From Micromonospora arborensis (GTDB lineage Bacteria; Actinomycetota; Actinomycetes; Mycobacteriales; Micromonosporaceae): DNA of 64,000 bases. The position numbers were made by a program, and so were the translations under genes. Where the stretch lies: contig NZ_PYBV01000005.1 in the NCBI RefSeq assembly GCF_003205615.1, positions 215,123-279,122 on the forward strand, read 5' to 3'. The notes beneath the pieces were generated by a model. The model searched no databases. It was given only the letters and a program-made list of their open reading frames with translations, and was not told the origin of the DNA. Below are positions 1 through 13,229 of this stretch, piece by piece; positions within the stretch are counted from its first letter, which is position 1, and each line of letters begins with the position of its first letter.

Positions 1-26
1 CTGAACGTCCGTGAAGGGGAGCCGGT

Positions 27-1766
27 ATGACGACGGGCTCGCTGCTCGCGGCCGACCTGGTGATCGCGGTCCTCGCGGCCGGTGGATGGCTGGGCGGCGG
101 TGCGGCGTCGGCCGCCCGGCGCCGCCCGCTCGCACGGGGACTGGCGGCCTTCGCGCTGCTCGCCACGCTGGCCCGCGCGATCACGATCACCGCGCTCGCC
201 CGCGCCGGCTGGTGGTTCGCGGCGGAGAAGGTCCTCATCGCCGCCCCACTGTCGCTCGCGGCGGTGGCCGTCGCCGGGCCGCGGTTGCTGCGGGCCGCCG
301 GTGACATCCGGTCCGTCGCGGTCCCGCTCCTCTTCGCCGGGTACGCCACGAGCGGCGCCCTGCTCGTGACGGTCCTGCACGGCTATCCGGCGTCGGCGGG
401 AGCGGGGCTGCTCACGGTCGCCGGGGTCGTCGCGGCGACGGCGGTCTCGTGGCGTGCCCTCGGTGCGCGTCCGTCCCGGACGGTGTCCCGGGCGACCCTC
501 GTGGTGGCGGTCGCGGCGCTGGTCACCGGAACCGGGCTGACCGTCGCCCCGGACGGCGTGCCCGACGTACCCCATGATCATGGGTATCGGGATGCGCGGA
601 CCGTCGGCGAACCCACCAGGCGGTTCACCCTGACGGCCGGGACCGCCACGGTGCGGGTGGGTGGCCGTGACGTCGCGGCGTGGGCGTTCGACGCGCAGGT
701 ACCCGGACCGGAGTTGACCGCCACCGTCGGCGACGTCGTGGAGGTGACGCTGCGCAACCGGGATATCGGGCGAGGCGTCACGCTGCACTGGCACGGGTAC
801 GACGTGCCGAACAGTCAGGACGGGGTGCCCGGCGTGACGCAGGCGGCGGTGCTGCCCGGACAGGAATTCGTCTACCGGTTCCGCGCCGATCAGGCCGGTA
901 CGTACTGGTACCACACGCATTCGGTCTCCGACGTCGGCGTGCGGATGGGCCTCTACGGTGTGCTGGTGGTCCGTCCGGGGCCGATGACCGGCCTCGACGT
1001 CACGGTGCCGGTGCACACCCTGGGCGGCCGGCCGCTGCCCGCGCCGAGAACGGAGCGGGTCGAGGCGGGCACCCCCGTGCGGCTACGGCTGATCAACACC
1101 GACAGCACGACGCACCGCTACGCCCTGGCCGGGACCGCGTTCCGGGTCGCCGCGATCGACGGCTTCGACCTGCGGGGCCCGACGTCGCTCGTGGACACCG
1201 CCGTGCTGATCCCGGCGGGGGGCCGCTACGACCTGGTGTTCAACGCGCCCGCCACGCCGGTGGCGTTGTTCGTGGACGGACGGGTGGTGTATTCGACCGG
1301 AGAGGTGTCGACCGCGACGACCACCTGGCCGGTGCTGGACCCGCTCCACTACGGCGTCGCCTCCCCGGCACCGTGGTCCCGGATCGACAGGAAGTTCACC
1401 CTCGTTCTCGACCGGGGCCTCGACCTGCACGAACTGCTTCCGCGCTACGCCCACACCGTCAACGGCGCGGCCGACCCGGACATCCCGCCGCAGGTCGTAC
1501 GCCTCGGTGACATCGTCAGGTTCACGATCGTCAACCGAGCTCAGGTCGTACACCCGTGGCATCTGCACGGCCAGCACGTCCTGGTGCTGTCGCGCGACGG
1601 GAAGCCGGCGTCCGGAAGTCCGCTGTGGCTGGACTCGTTCGACGTCCGACCGGGTGAGGTGTGGGAGGTGGCGTTCCGGGCCGACAACCCGGGAATGTGG
1701 GCCAACCATTGTCACAATCTGGGGCACGCGGACGCCGGAATGACACTGCACCTGATGGTCTCTTGA
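27..1766 (+). CDS. Membrane-anchored multicopper oxidase
   Basis: A 579-residue copper oxidase. About the first 175 residues are hydrophobic, with five or six likely membrane segments, followed by a cupredoxin-type oxidase on the outer side. All four copper-ligand blocks of the multicopper oxidase family are visible: HWHGYDVP near residue 253, YWYHTHS near 293, HPWHLHGQH near 509 and HCHNLGHADAGM near 561. Enzymes of this kind oxidise a substrate (phenols, metal ions such as Cu(I), or nitrite in related forms) and usually pass electrons to oxygen. The ATG at 27 follows a GGGGAG ribosome site, so the gene looks complete. The N-terminal multi-span anchor is unusual for a laccase and suggests a membrane-bound copper homeostasis or respiratory role. 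The substrate cannot be told from sequence. Confidence 0.85.
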   Translation: MTTGSLLAADLVIAVLAAGGWLGGGAASAARRRPLARGLAAFALLATLARAITITALARAGWWFAAEKVLIAAPLSLAAVAVAGPRLLRAAGDIRSVAVPLLFAGYATSGALLVTVLHGYPASAGAGLLTVAGVVAATAVSWRALGARPSRTVSRATLVVAVAALVTGTGLTVAPDGVPDVPHDHGYRDARTVGEPTRRFTLTAGTATVRVGGRDVAAWAFDAQVPGPELTATVGDVVEVTLRNRDIGRGVTLHWHGYDVPNSQDGVPGVTQAAVLPGQEFVYRFRADQAGTYWYHTHSVSDVGVRMGLYGVLVVRPGPMTGLDVTVPVHTLGGRPLPAPRTERVEAGTPVRLRLINTDSTTHRYALAGTAFRVAAIDGFDLRGPTSLVDTAVLIPAGGRYDLVFNAPATPVALFVDGRVVYSTGEVSTATTTWPVLDPLHYGVASPAPWSRIDRKFTLVLDRGLDLHELLPRYAHTVNGAADPDIPPQVVRLGDIVRFTIVNRAQVVHPWHLHGQHVLVLSRDGKPASGSPLWLDSFDVRPGEVWEVAFRADNPGMWANHCHNLGHADAGMTLHLMVS

Positions 1767-1771
1767 GGGTG

Positions 1772-1785
1772 TGGGAGCGCTCCCG
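1772..1785. promoter_or_regulatory. CebR-like (LacI family) operator
   Basis: The sequence TGGGAGCGCTCCCG is a near-perfect palindrome. It matches 13 of 14 positions of the CebR box (TGGGAGCGCTCCCA), which controls cellulose and cello-oligosaccharide genes in Streptomyces and Thermobifida. It lies about 100 bp upstream of the GH62 gene, so that gene is probably repressed until cello-oligosaccharides or similar inducers appear. The regulator gene is not in this window. Confidence 0.75.
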
Positions 1786-1881
1786 TAACATATCTGTCGC
1801 GGCCTGTTAACGCTCACAAAAGCACCCGCACCAACGACCACCACCAATGTGTAGGCCGCCGTCCCGTCAGGAGGATGTTGT

Positions 1882-3309
1882 ATGAACAGATCCAGAGCTG
1901 CCAATGTTGGTCTGGTGTCGGCCGGTGTCGCTCTACTGGTGTCGTCGACGGTTGTCGCGGCGTTGCCGGCTGGTGCCGCCGCCGAGGGCTGCTCGGTGAA
2001 CTATGCCGTGTCGTCGCAGTGGCAGGGCGGCTTCGGCGCCAACGTGTCGATCACGAACCTGGGTGATCCGTTGAGCAGTTGGACGTTGACCTGGTCGTAC
2101 GGCGCCGGGCAGACGGTCACACAGGCGTGGAACACGACGCTGACCCAGAGCGGTGCGTCGGTGACGGCGAGGAACGTGAGCTACAACGGTTCGGTCCCGA
2201 CCAACGGCGCGGTGTCGTTCGGGTTCAACGGGTCGTGGACGGGCAGCAACCCGGCGCCGACGAGCTTCGCCCTGAACGGTGTCACGTGCACCGGCGGAAC
2301 GACGCCGACGACACCGCCGCCGACGACCGCACCGCCGACGACCGCACCGCCGACGACGCCGCCTCCGACGACCCCACCTCCGACCACGCCGCCGCCGAAC
2401 ACGTGCAACCTTCCATCGACGTACCGCTGGTCGTCGACCGGCCAGTTGGCGACGCCGAGGTCGGGCTGGGTGTCGCTGAAGGACTTCACCGTCGCCCCCT
2501 ACAACGGCCGGCAGTTGGTCTACGCGACGACGCACGACACCGGGACCAGGTGGGGCTCGATGAACTTCAGCCTCTTCACGAACTACTCGGAAATGGCGTC
2601 GGCCAGTCAGAACGCGATGAACTCCGCGACCGTCGCGCCGTCCCTGTTCTACTTCGCGCCGAAGAACATCTGGGTGTTGGCGTACCAGTGGGGTGGGCCG
2701 GCGTTCTCCTACCGGACGTCGACTGATCCGACCAATCCGAATGGCTGGTCGGCGGCGCAGACGCTGTTCACCGGAAGCATCACGGGTTCGGGGACCGGGC
2801 CGATCGACCAGGCGGTCATCGGTGACGGCACGAACATGTACCTGTTCTTCGCCGGGGACAACGGCAAGATCTACCGGGCCAGCATGCCGATCGGGAACTT
2901 CCCGGGCAACTTCGGCTCCAACTACACGACCATCATGAGCGACTCGACGAACAACCTGTTCGAAGCCGTTCAGGTCTACAAGCTCCAGGGCCAGACCCGG
3001 TACCTCATGATCGTCGAGGCGATCGGCTCGCAGGGCCGCTACTTCCGCTCCTTCACGGCCACCAGCCTGGGCGGCACGTGGACGCCGCAGGCCGCCAGCG
3101 AGAGCAACCCGTTCGCCGGCAAGGCCAACAGCGGCGCCACCTGGACCAACGACATCAGCCACGGTGAGCTGTTGCGCACCAACGCCGACCAGACCATGAC
3201 CATCGACCCCTGCAACCTGCAACTGCTCTACCAGGGCCGTTCCTCCAGTTCCGGCGGCGACTACGGCCTCCTGCCGTACCGGCCGGGTCTGCTGACCCTG
3301 CAGCGCTGA
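1882..3309 (+). CDS. Secreted GH62 alpha-L-arabinofuranosidase with CBM2
   Basis: A 475-residue secreted enzyme. It has a signal peptide (residues 1-34, ending in AGAAAEG), a family 2 carbohydrate-binding module (about 36-132, starting CSVNY and rich in exposed Trp), a Thr/Pro linker (about 135-172) and a GH62 catalytic domain (about 175-475). The GH62 domain has the typical start in [11 protein letters not shown], then [10 protein letters not shown], the [14 protein letters not shown] block and the final [15 protein letters not shown]62 enzymes remove arabinose side chains from arabinoxylan. The ATG follows CAGGAGG at 1868-1874 with good spacing. A CebR-like operator lies upstream and a strong hairpin follows the stop. 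It pairs functionally with the GH11 xylanase at 7026-8054. Confidence 0.93.
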   Translation: MNRSRAANVGLVSAGVALLVSSTVVAALPAGAAAEGCSVNYAVSSQWQGGFGANVSITNLGDPLSSWTLTWSYGAGQTVTQAWNTTLTQSGASVTARNVSYNGSVPTNGAVSFGFNGSWTGSNPAPTSFALNGVTCTGGTTPTTPPPTTAPPTTAPPTTPPPTTPPPTTPPPNTCNLPSTYRWSSTGQLATPRSGWVSLKDFTVAPYNGRQLVYATTHDTGTRWGSMNFSLFTNYSEMASASQNAMNSATVAPSLFYFAPKNIWVLAYQWGGPAFSYRTSTDPTNPNGWSAAQTLFTGSITGSGTGPIDQAVIGDGTNMYLFFAGDNGKIYRASMPIGNFPGNFGSNYTTIMSDSTNNLFEAVQVYKLQGQTRYLMIVEAIGSQGRYFRSFTATSLGGTWTPQAASESNPFAGKANSGATWTNDISHGELLRTNADQTMTIDPCNLQLLYQGRSSSSGGDYGLLPYRPGLLTLQR

Positions 3310-3314
3310 ACGCA

Positions 3315-3347
3315 CGGGCGGGCTCGGCATCGTGCCGAGCCCGCCCG
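3315..3347. terminator. Hairpin terminator after GH62 gene
   Basis: A perfect 15-bp stem (CGGGCGGGCTCGGCA and its complement) with a 3-base loop starts six bases after the GH62 stop codon. There is no T-run, as is common for actinobacterial terminators. Confidence 0.75.
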
Positions 3348-3450
3348 AGCCGCGGTCTGTCCCGGCACCGGCGTGTCCGGGCTGCCTCCGCCTGGAGTTG
3401 ATTGACCGGTGGGCCCTGGCGGCTGGCCTGCCTGGCCATGCCTGTCTCGG

Positions 3451-3500
3451 TGAGCCATATACCTCTGAGTCATAGCTATGACCCAGAGGTATATGGCTCA
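3451..3500. repeat. 50-bp palindrome, copy 1 (TATACCTCTGAG type)
   Basis: A 50-bp palindrome beginning TGAGCCATATACCTCTG and ending in its complement CAGAGGTATATGGCTCA. Only one base pair in the whole 50 bp does not pair. It lies in the 345-bp gap between the GH62 gene and the reductase at 3655. It has the same length and the same TATACCTC(A/T)GAG core as the palindromes at 23678-23727 and 26109-26158, so the three form a family. Confidence 0.85.
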
Positions 3501-3654
3501 TCGGCACGTGTCCGGTCGGACGGGACATGCCCATGCTCTCGCGGGGCACGGATGCGAAACGCCGACATTCTCTTCGGGACGGACTGTGGCTGGAGAGTTT
3601 GGGATGATGCGCCGGTCTACCCAGCGAAACCATCTGACCCGAAGGGATCCTGCG

Positions 3655-4269
3655 ATGGCAAAGGTCATCTCCACGCTGTTCATCTCGGCCGACGGCGTGG
3701 CCGAGATCGACCCGGACTGGCACTTCCCGTACTTCGACGAGAACATGGGCCGCGCCGTCACCGAGGACTACGACGCCGCTGACGTGCTTCTGATCGGCCG
3801 CGAGACCTACGACAGCTTCGCCGGCGCCTGGCCCGACCGGGAGGCCGCCGGAGGGGAGGACGCCGGGTTCGCCAAGCAGCTCGGGGACGTGCGCAAGGTC
3901 GTCGTCTCGCGGCAGTCGCTGGAGTTTGCCTGGCGCAACTCGGAGCTGATCACGGGTGATCTCCTCGGTGCCGTCACCGCCCTCAAGGCTGACGCCGGCG
4001 TCCGGGGCATCCTCATCCCCGGGTCGATCTCGGTGGTGCAGCAGCTGCTCGCCGCGGGGCTGGTCGACGAGTTGCGCCTGCTGGTGCACCCGGTCGCGGC
4101 GCGCAAGGGCCGCCGGCTGTTCGACGAGGGTGACACGGCCTACCACCTGCGCGTGCTGGCGACCGAGGCGTTTCCGACGGGCGTGCTCCGGGTGATCTAC
4201 GCGCCGGGTGAGGCACCCGGAAAGGCCGGTTACGACGACGTCAAGGACCAGGTGCCGGCCGGCAACTAG
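3655..4269 (+). CDS. Dihydrofolate reductase family protein (RibD C-terminal type)
   Basis: A 204-residue single-domain protein of the RibD_C/DHFR-like superfamily. It opens MAKVISTLFISADGVAE, followed by DVLLIGRETYDSFAGAWP, VVVSRQ, and the nucleotide-binding GILIPGSISVVQQLLAAGLVDELRLLVHPV, which is the hallmark of this family. These proteins reduce small substrates with NADPH, and many are not true folate enzymes. The ATG at 3655 follows GAAGGGA with 7-8 bases spacing. An upstream extension to 3478 would run through the 50-bp palindrome and is unlikely. It stands alone, with no folate or riboflavin genes nearby. Confidence 0.85.
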   Translation: MAKVISTLFISADGVAEIDPDWHFPYFDENMGRAVTEDYDAADVLLIGRETYDSFAGAWPDREAAGGEDAGFAKQLGDVRKVVVSRQSLEFAWRNSELITGDLLGAVTALKADAGVRGILIPGSISVVQQLLAAGLVDELRLLVHPVAARKGRRLFDEGDTAYHLRVLATEAFPTGVLRVIYAPGEAPGKAGYDDVKDQVPAGN

Positions 4270-4407
4270 CCGCCGTTGGTCTGCGCACCACCGCTTTATC
4301 CCACACCTCGGAACAGAATTTAGTGAGTCTCATCGATATTGACGTCCGGCGTCGGCAGCGGCAGGATCTCGGCACCACCACCACCGTGATCCCCTCTGGG
4401 AGGCGTC

Positions 4408-5301
4408 ATGACCCGTCCCCGCCTGCCCCGTCTGCGGGCCGCCAGCCGGTTGGCCGCACTCGCTGTGGCCACCGCCGGCGTGCTGCTCACCGTCGCCACG
4501 CCCGCCAGCGCCGCTGTGCCCACCGGTCGATACGTCGCGCTGGGCGACTCGTACGCCGCCGGTCCGCTGATCCCCACCCAGGTCGACCTGAACTGCCTAC
4601 GGTCCAACCGCAACTACCCATCGCTGGTGGCCGCGTCCGCCGGCTCGTCGTCGTTCGCCGACGTGAGCTGTTCCGGCGCGACCACGGACGACATCCTCTA
4701 CGGCGGCAGCGGCCAGTTGGGCGTCACGGTGCCACCACAGCTCAGCGCGGTCACGTCGAACACCGCGCTGGTGACGGTGCAGATCGGCGGCAACGACATC
4801 GGCTTCTCCGGCATCATCGGCGACTGCGCTGAGGCGAGCCTCAGCAGCCCGCTCGGTTCGCCGTGCAAGAACCGGTACACCGCCGGAGGCGTCGACCAGT
4901 TGCAGGCGAGGATCGTCGCCGCCACGCCGAAGGTGACCGCCGTGCTGCAGGCGGTCCGTCAGGCCGCGCCGGGCGCGCGGGTGGTGGTACTGGGGTACCC
5001 GGCGATCCTTCCGGACACCGGGTACGGCTGCTGGCCCGTCGTGCCGATCGCCTACCAGGACGTGCCGTACCTGCGCGGCATCGAGAAGTCACTCAACGCG
5101 ATGCTGGCCAGCACCGCGAGCGCCAACGGCGCCACCTACGCCGACGTCTACACCCCGTCGATCGGCCGCGACGCCTGCAAGAGCAGCGGCACCCGCTGGG
5201 TCGAGGGACTGGTGCCACAGAACTCGGCCGCTCCCTTCCACCCGAACGCCCGCGGCGAGCAGGGCATGGCATCCGCCCTGCTCACCAGACTGAACAGCTG
5301 A
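4408..5301 (+). CDS. Secreted SGNH/GDSL-family esterase
   Basis: A 297-residue secreted hydrolase. The signal peptide is residues 1-36 (MTRPRLPRLRAAS, hydrophobic stretch, then ATPASAA). SGNH blocks follow in order: GDSYAAG with the nucleophilic Ser, the Gly of block II in SCSGATTDDILYGG, QIGGNDIGFSG with the block III Asn, and FHPNARGEQGMAS with the catalytic His near the C-terminus. Several Cys residues suggest disulfides, as in the structurally known Streptomyces extracellular lipases and esterases. It hydrolyses esters such as lipids or acetylated polysaccharide; the natural substrate is unknown. GGGAGG sits just before the ATG. No partner genes are seen. Confidence 0.9.
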   Translation: MTRPRLPRLRAASRLAALAVATAGVLLTVATPASAAVPTGRYVALGDSYAAGPLIPTQVDLNCLRSNRNYPSLVAASAGSSSFADVSCSGATTDDILYGGSGQLGVTVPPQLSAVTSNTALVTVQIGGNDIGFSGIIGDCAEASLSSPLGSPCKNRYTAGGVDQLQARIVAATPKVTAVLQAVRQAAPGARVVVLGYPAILPDTGYGCWPVVPIAYQDVPYLRGIEKSLNAMLASTASANGATYADVYTPSIGRDACKSSGTRWVEGLVPQNSAAPFHPNARGEQGMASALLTRLNS

Positions 5302-5413
5302 CCGAGCCGCGATCGGTCGAGCCGGGCCCGTCGAGCAGCGGCGGGGCCGGCCGCCGGTGGCTCGTCGCCTGTGCGGTGCTTGAGATCGGCGAGTCCGGGG
5401 TACCGGAAGCTTT

Positions 5414-6859
5414 ATGACGAGCGTGGGGCAAGTCATCGGAAACCGTTACCGCCTGGTCGAGAGCATCGCCAGCGGCGGGATGGGTGATGTGTGGCGGGCG
5501 GTTGACGAGACCCTGGACCGCTGCGTGGCTGTCAAGATGCTGCAGGCCCGGCTGGTCAGCGACGCCGGCTTCTCCGAGCGGTTCCGCCGCGAGGCGCGCG
5601 CGATGGCGGCCCTGCGTCACCCGGGTGTCGCCCAGGTCTACGACTACGGTGAGGTGTCCCGCTCCGGCGAGCCGGTCCTCGCCTACATCGTCATGGAGTG
5701 TGTGCAGGGCCAACCCTTGTCGGAGCGGATCGCCGAGGTCGGCCGGCTGGACGTGGCCGAGACGATGTCGATCGCCGCGCAGACCGCTCGCGCCCTGCAG
5801 GCCGCCCATGACGCCGGCGTCGTCCACCGGGACGTCAAACCCAACAATCTGATCATCGAGCCCGACGGGCACGTCGTACTCGTTGATTTCGGGGTTGCCG
5901 TGACCCAGGAGGCGGCGAGCCTGACCGGGACGAACCAGGTCGTCGGCACCGCCCTCTACATGGCACCGGAGCAGGTCTCGAAGAACGAGACCGCACCGGC
6001 GATCGACATCTACGCGCTGGGTGCCGTCGTCTACCACTGCCTCGCCGGTCGACCCCCGCACCAGGGCGAGAACGCTCTCGCGGTGGCGTTACGGCATCTC
6101 GAAGAGGAGCCGCCGCCGCTGCCCGAGGACGTCCCGGCGGCGGTACGGCGGTTGGTCGCCACCGCGATGGCCAAGGATCCCGCCCACCGCTTCCCGACGG
6201 CGGAGGCCATGGCCGCCGCCGCGCAGGCACTCGCGGACCCGTCCGACCAGGCCACCGAGGCGATCTCGATCGGGGTACGAACCGAGCGCATCGCTGGCCG
6301 GCGGTCGGCGCTCGGTGGTGCGGTGGGTCGGGCGGCCGGCCCTGGACCCAAGGCGCTCGCGGTGCTTCTCGGATCGTTGGCCGCCGCGGCTGCCGTCCTG
6401 GTGCTCGCCGACCCCATCGGGATGATGCCGGGCCCGTCCGGGCGACCCACGGTGCCTCCGACGGTGCCTCCCGGGGTGCCGCCTGCGGTGTCGCCTTCGG
6501 TGCCGGCAAAGGGTGACCCTGGCCCGGGCGCCGGTGGCGGCGAACCGGCCACGCAGGGTCCTGCGGGCATGCCGGTGCGAGCGTCCGGATCCCCGACCCC
6601 GACGCCAACGCTTCCACCGAGCGCAGGACCGACAGGTCAGGCCACGCCGTCGGGGGAGAGCAGCGCGGAGCCCGCCCCCAGCACCTCGGGGAGCGCCCCC
6701 TCGACACCGACGGAAGCTCCGACGGGCGGATCGACGCCGAGCGCGGAGCCGACGGAGGAACCAGCGGCCGACCCGACCGAGGAGCCGACCGAGGATCCGA
6801 CCGAGGAACCGGCGGCGGAGGAGTCGACAGCCGGGGGGACCGGGGCGCCGCAGGTCTAG
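5414..6859 (+). CDS. PknB-type membrane Ser/Thr protein kinase
   Basis: A 481-residue eukaryotic-like kinase. The kinase domain covers residues 8-275, with glycine loop ASGGMGDVW, Lys41 in VAVKML, HRDVKPNNLI around 138-147, DFGVAVT and YMAPEQ. A single membrane segment lies at about 313-335. The extracellular tail has no PASTA or sensor fold; it is Pro/Thr/Ser-rich and then acidic, with repeated TEEPTEDPTEEP-like units. It probably phosphorylates cytoplasmic proteins in response to cell-surface state. The tail looks like a wall-spanning or sensing stalk rather than a ligand-binding domain. The next gene is convergent, with a strong hairpin between them. Confidence 0.92.
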   Translation: MTSVGQVIGNRYRLVESIASGGMGDVWRAVDETLDRCVAVKMLQARLVSDAGFSERFRREARAMAALRHPGVAQVYDYGEVSRSGEPVLAYIVMECVQGQPLSERIAEVGRLDVAETMSIAAQTARALQAAHDAGVVHRDVKPNNLIIEPDGHVVLVDFGVAVTQEAASLTGTNQVVGTALYMAPEQVSKNETAPAIDIYALGAVVYHCLAGRPPHQGENALAVALRHLEEEPPPLPEDVPAAVRRLVATAMAKDPAHRFPTAEAMAAAAQALADPSDQATEAISIGVRTERIAGRRSALGGAVGRAAGPGPKALAVLLGSLAAAAAVLVLADPIGMMPGPSGRPTVPPTVPPGVPPAVSPSVPAKGDPGPGAGGGEPATQGPAGMPVRASGSPTPTPTLPPSAGPTGQATPSGESSAEPAPSTSGSAPSTPTEAPTGGSTPSAEPTEEPAADPTEEPTEDPTEEPAAEESTAGGTGAPQV

Positions 6860-6965
6860 GTCTAGCAGCGGAGGCCAGGTTCACGCCACTGGCCGGCACC
6901 GCGTCGACCGTCCGGCCCTTTCCTGAATGCCGAGGTCGACTGCTCGGAACGTCTCGCAGAACCCG

Positions 6966-6999
6966 GTCTGGCGTGGCGGCCGAAGCCGCCACGCCAGAC
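6966..6999. terminator. Bidirectional hairpin terminator
   Basis: A perfect 15-bp stem (GTCTGGCGTGGCGGC and complement) with CGAA tetraloop lies between the convergent kinase and xylanase genes. Confidence 0.8.
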
Positions 7000-7025
7000 G
7001 TGTCGTGTCCGGAGCTGGTCGGGGG

Positions 7026-11309
<4,284 letters not shown>

Positions 11310-11319
11310 CGGTTCCGCT

Positions 11320-11363
11320 CGACGAGCCCCGGTCAATCCACCGCGATTGATCGGGGCTCGTCG
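11320..11363. terminator. Hairpin terminator after katG
   Basis: An inverted repeat of 19 bases (CGACGAGCCCCGGTCAATC against its complement, one mismatch) with a 6-base loop, 11 bases after the katG stop. The rest of the gap up to 11539 shows nothing else I can name. Confidence 0.8.
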
Positions 11364-11539
11364 CCGTGCGTGGTTGTTCACGGAGTGTCGGGTTTGCCGA
11401 CGGTGATGCTGCTCGCACTGGGCGCAACGACCCGCTGGGGTCTGGGGTGCGGCTCGTTGATCAGGTACCGTCGCCTGTCACAAAGCCTTTGCACTACTGG
11501 CTTCCTGCGACTAGGAAGTCGAACCGGAGGGACACAGCC

Positions 11540-12358
11540 GTGAGGTTCCAAAGCGCCGTCCGCCAGGCCGGTCTCGTCGTGGCGGTCGCCGCCCTCGCGG
11601 TGACCGCGGGATGTGCCAAGAAGGACGACAGCGAGGTCCAGGCGAGCGGGGTCAAGCTGGTCCAGGCGGGCAAGCTGACGGTCTGCACCCACCTGCCGTA
11701 CCCGCCGTTCCAGTCCAAGGACACCAGCGGCAAGGTCACCGGCTTCGACGTCGAGATCATGGACCTGGTGGCCAAGGACCTGGGCGTCGAGCAGACGATC
11801 ATCGACACCCCGTTCGAGGGGATTAAGTCCGGCCAGGACCTGAACACCGGCAAGTGCGACGCGGCAGCCGCCGGCATGACGATCACCGAGGAACGGCAGA
11901 AGGTGATGAACTTCTCCGACCCGTACTTCGACGCCACGCAGGCGATGCTGGTCAAGGCCGGTAAGCCCTACAAGTCGCTCGACGACCTCAAGGGCAAGAA
12001 GGTGGGCGTGCAGGCGGCCACCACGGGTCGTGACTACGCCAAGAAGTTCGAGAAGGAGAAGGGCCTGCAGATCGTCGAGTTCGAGGATCTCGCCGCCGAG
12101 CAGCAGGCTCTCGCCAACGGCCAGGTCGAGGCCGCCATCAACGACCTGCCGGTCTGGACCGAGTACCTCAAGTCGAACCCGGGAGGGTTCCAGGTGTCCG
12201 CCGAGTTCGACACCGGCGAGCAGTACGGCTTCTCGGTCAAGAAGGACGGCAACCCGGAACTGCTCAAGAAGATCAACGAGGCGCTGGCCAAGGCCAAGCA
12301 GGACGGCACGTACAACACGATCTACGAGAAGTGGATCGGCAAGCGGCCGAGCGCGTGA
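11540..12358 (+). CDS. Amino-acid ABC transporter substrate-binding lipoprotein
   Basis: A 272-residue lipoprotein of the polar amino-acid (family 3) binding proteins. The signal peptide ends in lipobox VTAGC. The mature domain shows LTVCTHLPYPPF, GFDVEIMDLVAKDLG, the family signature AAGMTITEERQKVMNFSDPYFDA, and EKWIGKRPS at the end. It captures a polar amino acid (glutamate, glutamine, cystine or similar) outside the membrane for the permease encoded next. The GTG at 11540 follows GGAGGG; no closer start exists. It is the first gene of a three-gene transport operon and is separated from the permease by a strong hairpin. Confidence 0.92.
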   Translation: MRFQSAVRQAGLVVAVAALAVTAGCAKKDDSEVQASGVKLVQAGKLTVCTHLPYPPFQSKDTSGKVTGFDVEIMDLVAKDLGVEQTIIDTPFEGIKSGQDLNTGKCDAAAAGMTITEERQKVMNFSDPYFDATQAMLVKAGKPYKSLDDLKGKKVGVQAATTGRDYAKKFEKEKGLQIVEFEDLAAEQQALANGQVEAAINDLPVWTEYLKSNPGGFQVSAEFDTGEQYGFSVKKDGNPELLKKINEALAKAKQDGTYNTIYEKWIGKRPSA

Positions 12359-12373
12359 TCGAGGCTCACAACT

Positions 12374-12400
12374 GGAGGGCGCGCGTCTCGCGCGCCCTCC
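12374..12400. promoter_or_regulatory. Intercistronic stem-loop in the amino-acid ABC operon
   Basis: A perfect 12-bp stem (GGAGGGCGCGCG and complement) with a TCT loop lies between the binding-protein gene and the permease gene. Such hairpins commonly let the binding protein be made in excess, by partial termination or by protecting the 5' mRNA. Confidence 0.7.
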
Positions 12401-12434
12401 TCGTCGGTAATCTCCGGGAAGGCAACGAGCGAAC

Positions 12435-13229
12435 GTGAAGCTGCGACGCCGCCAGCGGGAGCGGTTGTCCCTCGGGCTCCAGTACCTGGTCTTCATCGCC
12501 ATCATCGCCGCTGTGCTGTTCGCCGCGGACTGGGACAGGCTGAAGGACGCGTTCTTCCGCGTCGACATCATCAAGTCGATGTTCCCGACGATCATCACCG
12601 TCGCGCTGCGCAACACCATCCTCTACACGCTGGGTGCGTTCGCCTTCGGCCTCGTGTTCGGCACCATCCTCGCGTTGATGAAGCTGTCCCGGGTGGCGCC
12701 GTACCGCTGGGTGGCGACGGCGTACATCGAGCTGTTCCGGGGTCTGCCCGCGCTGCTGGTGCTGTTCCTCGTCGGGTACGGCATTCCCATCGCCTTCCCG
12801 GAGCGGGAGATTCCCGGCGGCGTGTTCGGTTCGATCGCGATCGGTCTCGGGTTGACTGCCGCCGCCTACATGGCGGAGACCATCCGGGCCGGCATCCAGG
12901 CCGTCCCCAAGGGGCAGATGGAGGCGGCGCGCACCCTCGGCATGTCGCACTTCACCGCGATGCGCACGATCGTCATCCCGCAGGCGTTCCGGATCGTGAT
13001 CCCGCCGCTGACGAACGAGTTGATCCTGCTGACCAAGGACTCGTCGCTGGCCTACGTGCTGGGCGTGACGGCGCAGACCATCGAGATCACCAAGTTCGGC
13101 CGGGACATGCTGAACGACCGGGTGAACGCCACGCCGCTGCTGGTGGCCGGCCTCGCCTACCTGATCATCACCCTGCCCCTGTCCCAGGTGGTACGACGCC
13201 TCGAACTCCGCTACGCCAAGGCTCGGTGA
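12435..13229 (+). CDS. Amino-acid ABC transporter permease
   Basis: A 264-residue inner-membrane permease with about five membrane segments. The His/Glu/Gln permease signature is clear: [25 protein letters not shown] at the N-terminus, [16 protein letters not shown], and the cytoplasmic EAA loop [32 protein letters not shown] that docks on the ATPase. It begins with GTG at 12435 behind GGGAAGG. It ends in a GTGA overlap with the ATPase gene. Only one permease is present, so a homodimer is likely. Confidence 0.93.
   Translation: MKLRRRQRERLSLGLQYLVFIAIIAAVLFAADWDRLKDAFFRVDIIKSMFPTIITVALRNTILYTLGAFAFGLVFGTILALMKLSRVAPYRWVATAYIELFRGLPALLVLFLVGYGIPIAFPEREIPGGVFGSIAIGLGLTAAAYMAETIRAGIQAVPKGQMEAARTLGMSHFTAMRTIVIPQAFRIVIPPLTNELILLTKDSSLAYVLGVTAQTIEITKFGRDMLNDRVNATPLLVAGLAYLIITLPLSQVVRRLELRYAKAR

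Noticed and set aside
2295..2400. Short tandem repeats of CCGACGACC type
   Set aside because: They encode the Thr/Pro linker between CBM2 and GH62. They are a coding feature, not a DNA repeat or CRISPR array.
1933..4146. A 737-codon minus-strand frame across GH62 and the reductase
   Set aside because: It covers two genes with clear products on the plus strand and runs through a terminator and a palindrome.
6760..6850. Repeated GAGGAxCC units at the end of the kinase gene
   Set aside because: They encode the acidic TEEPTED tail of the protein.
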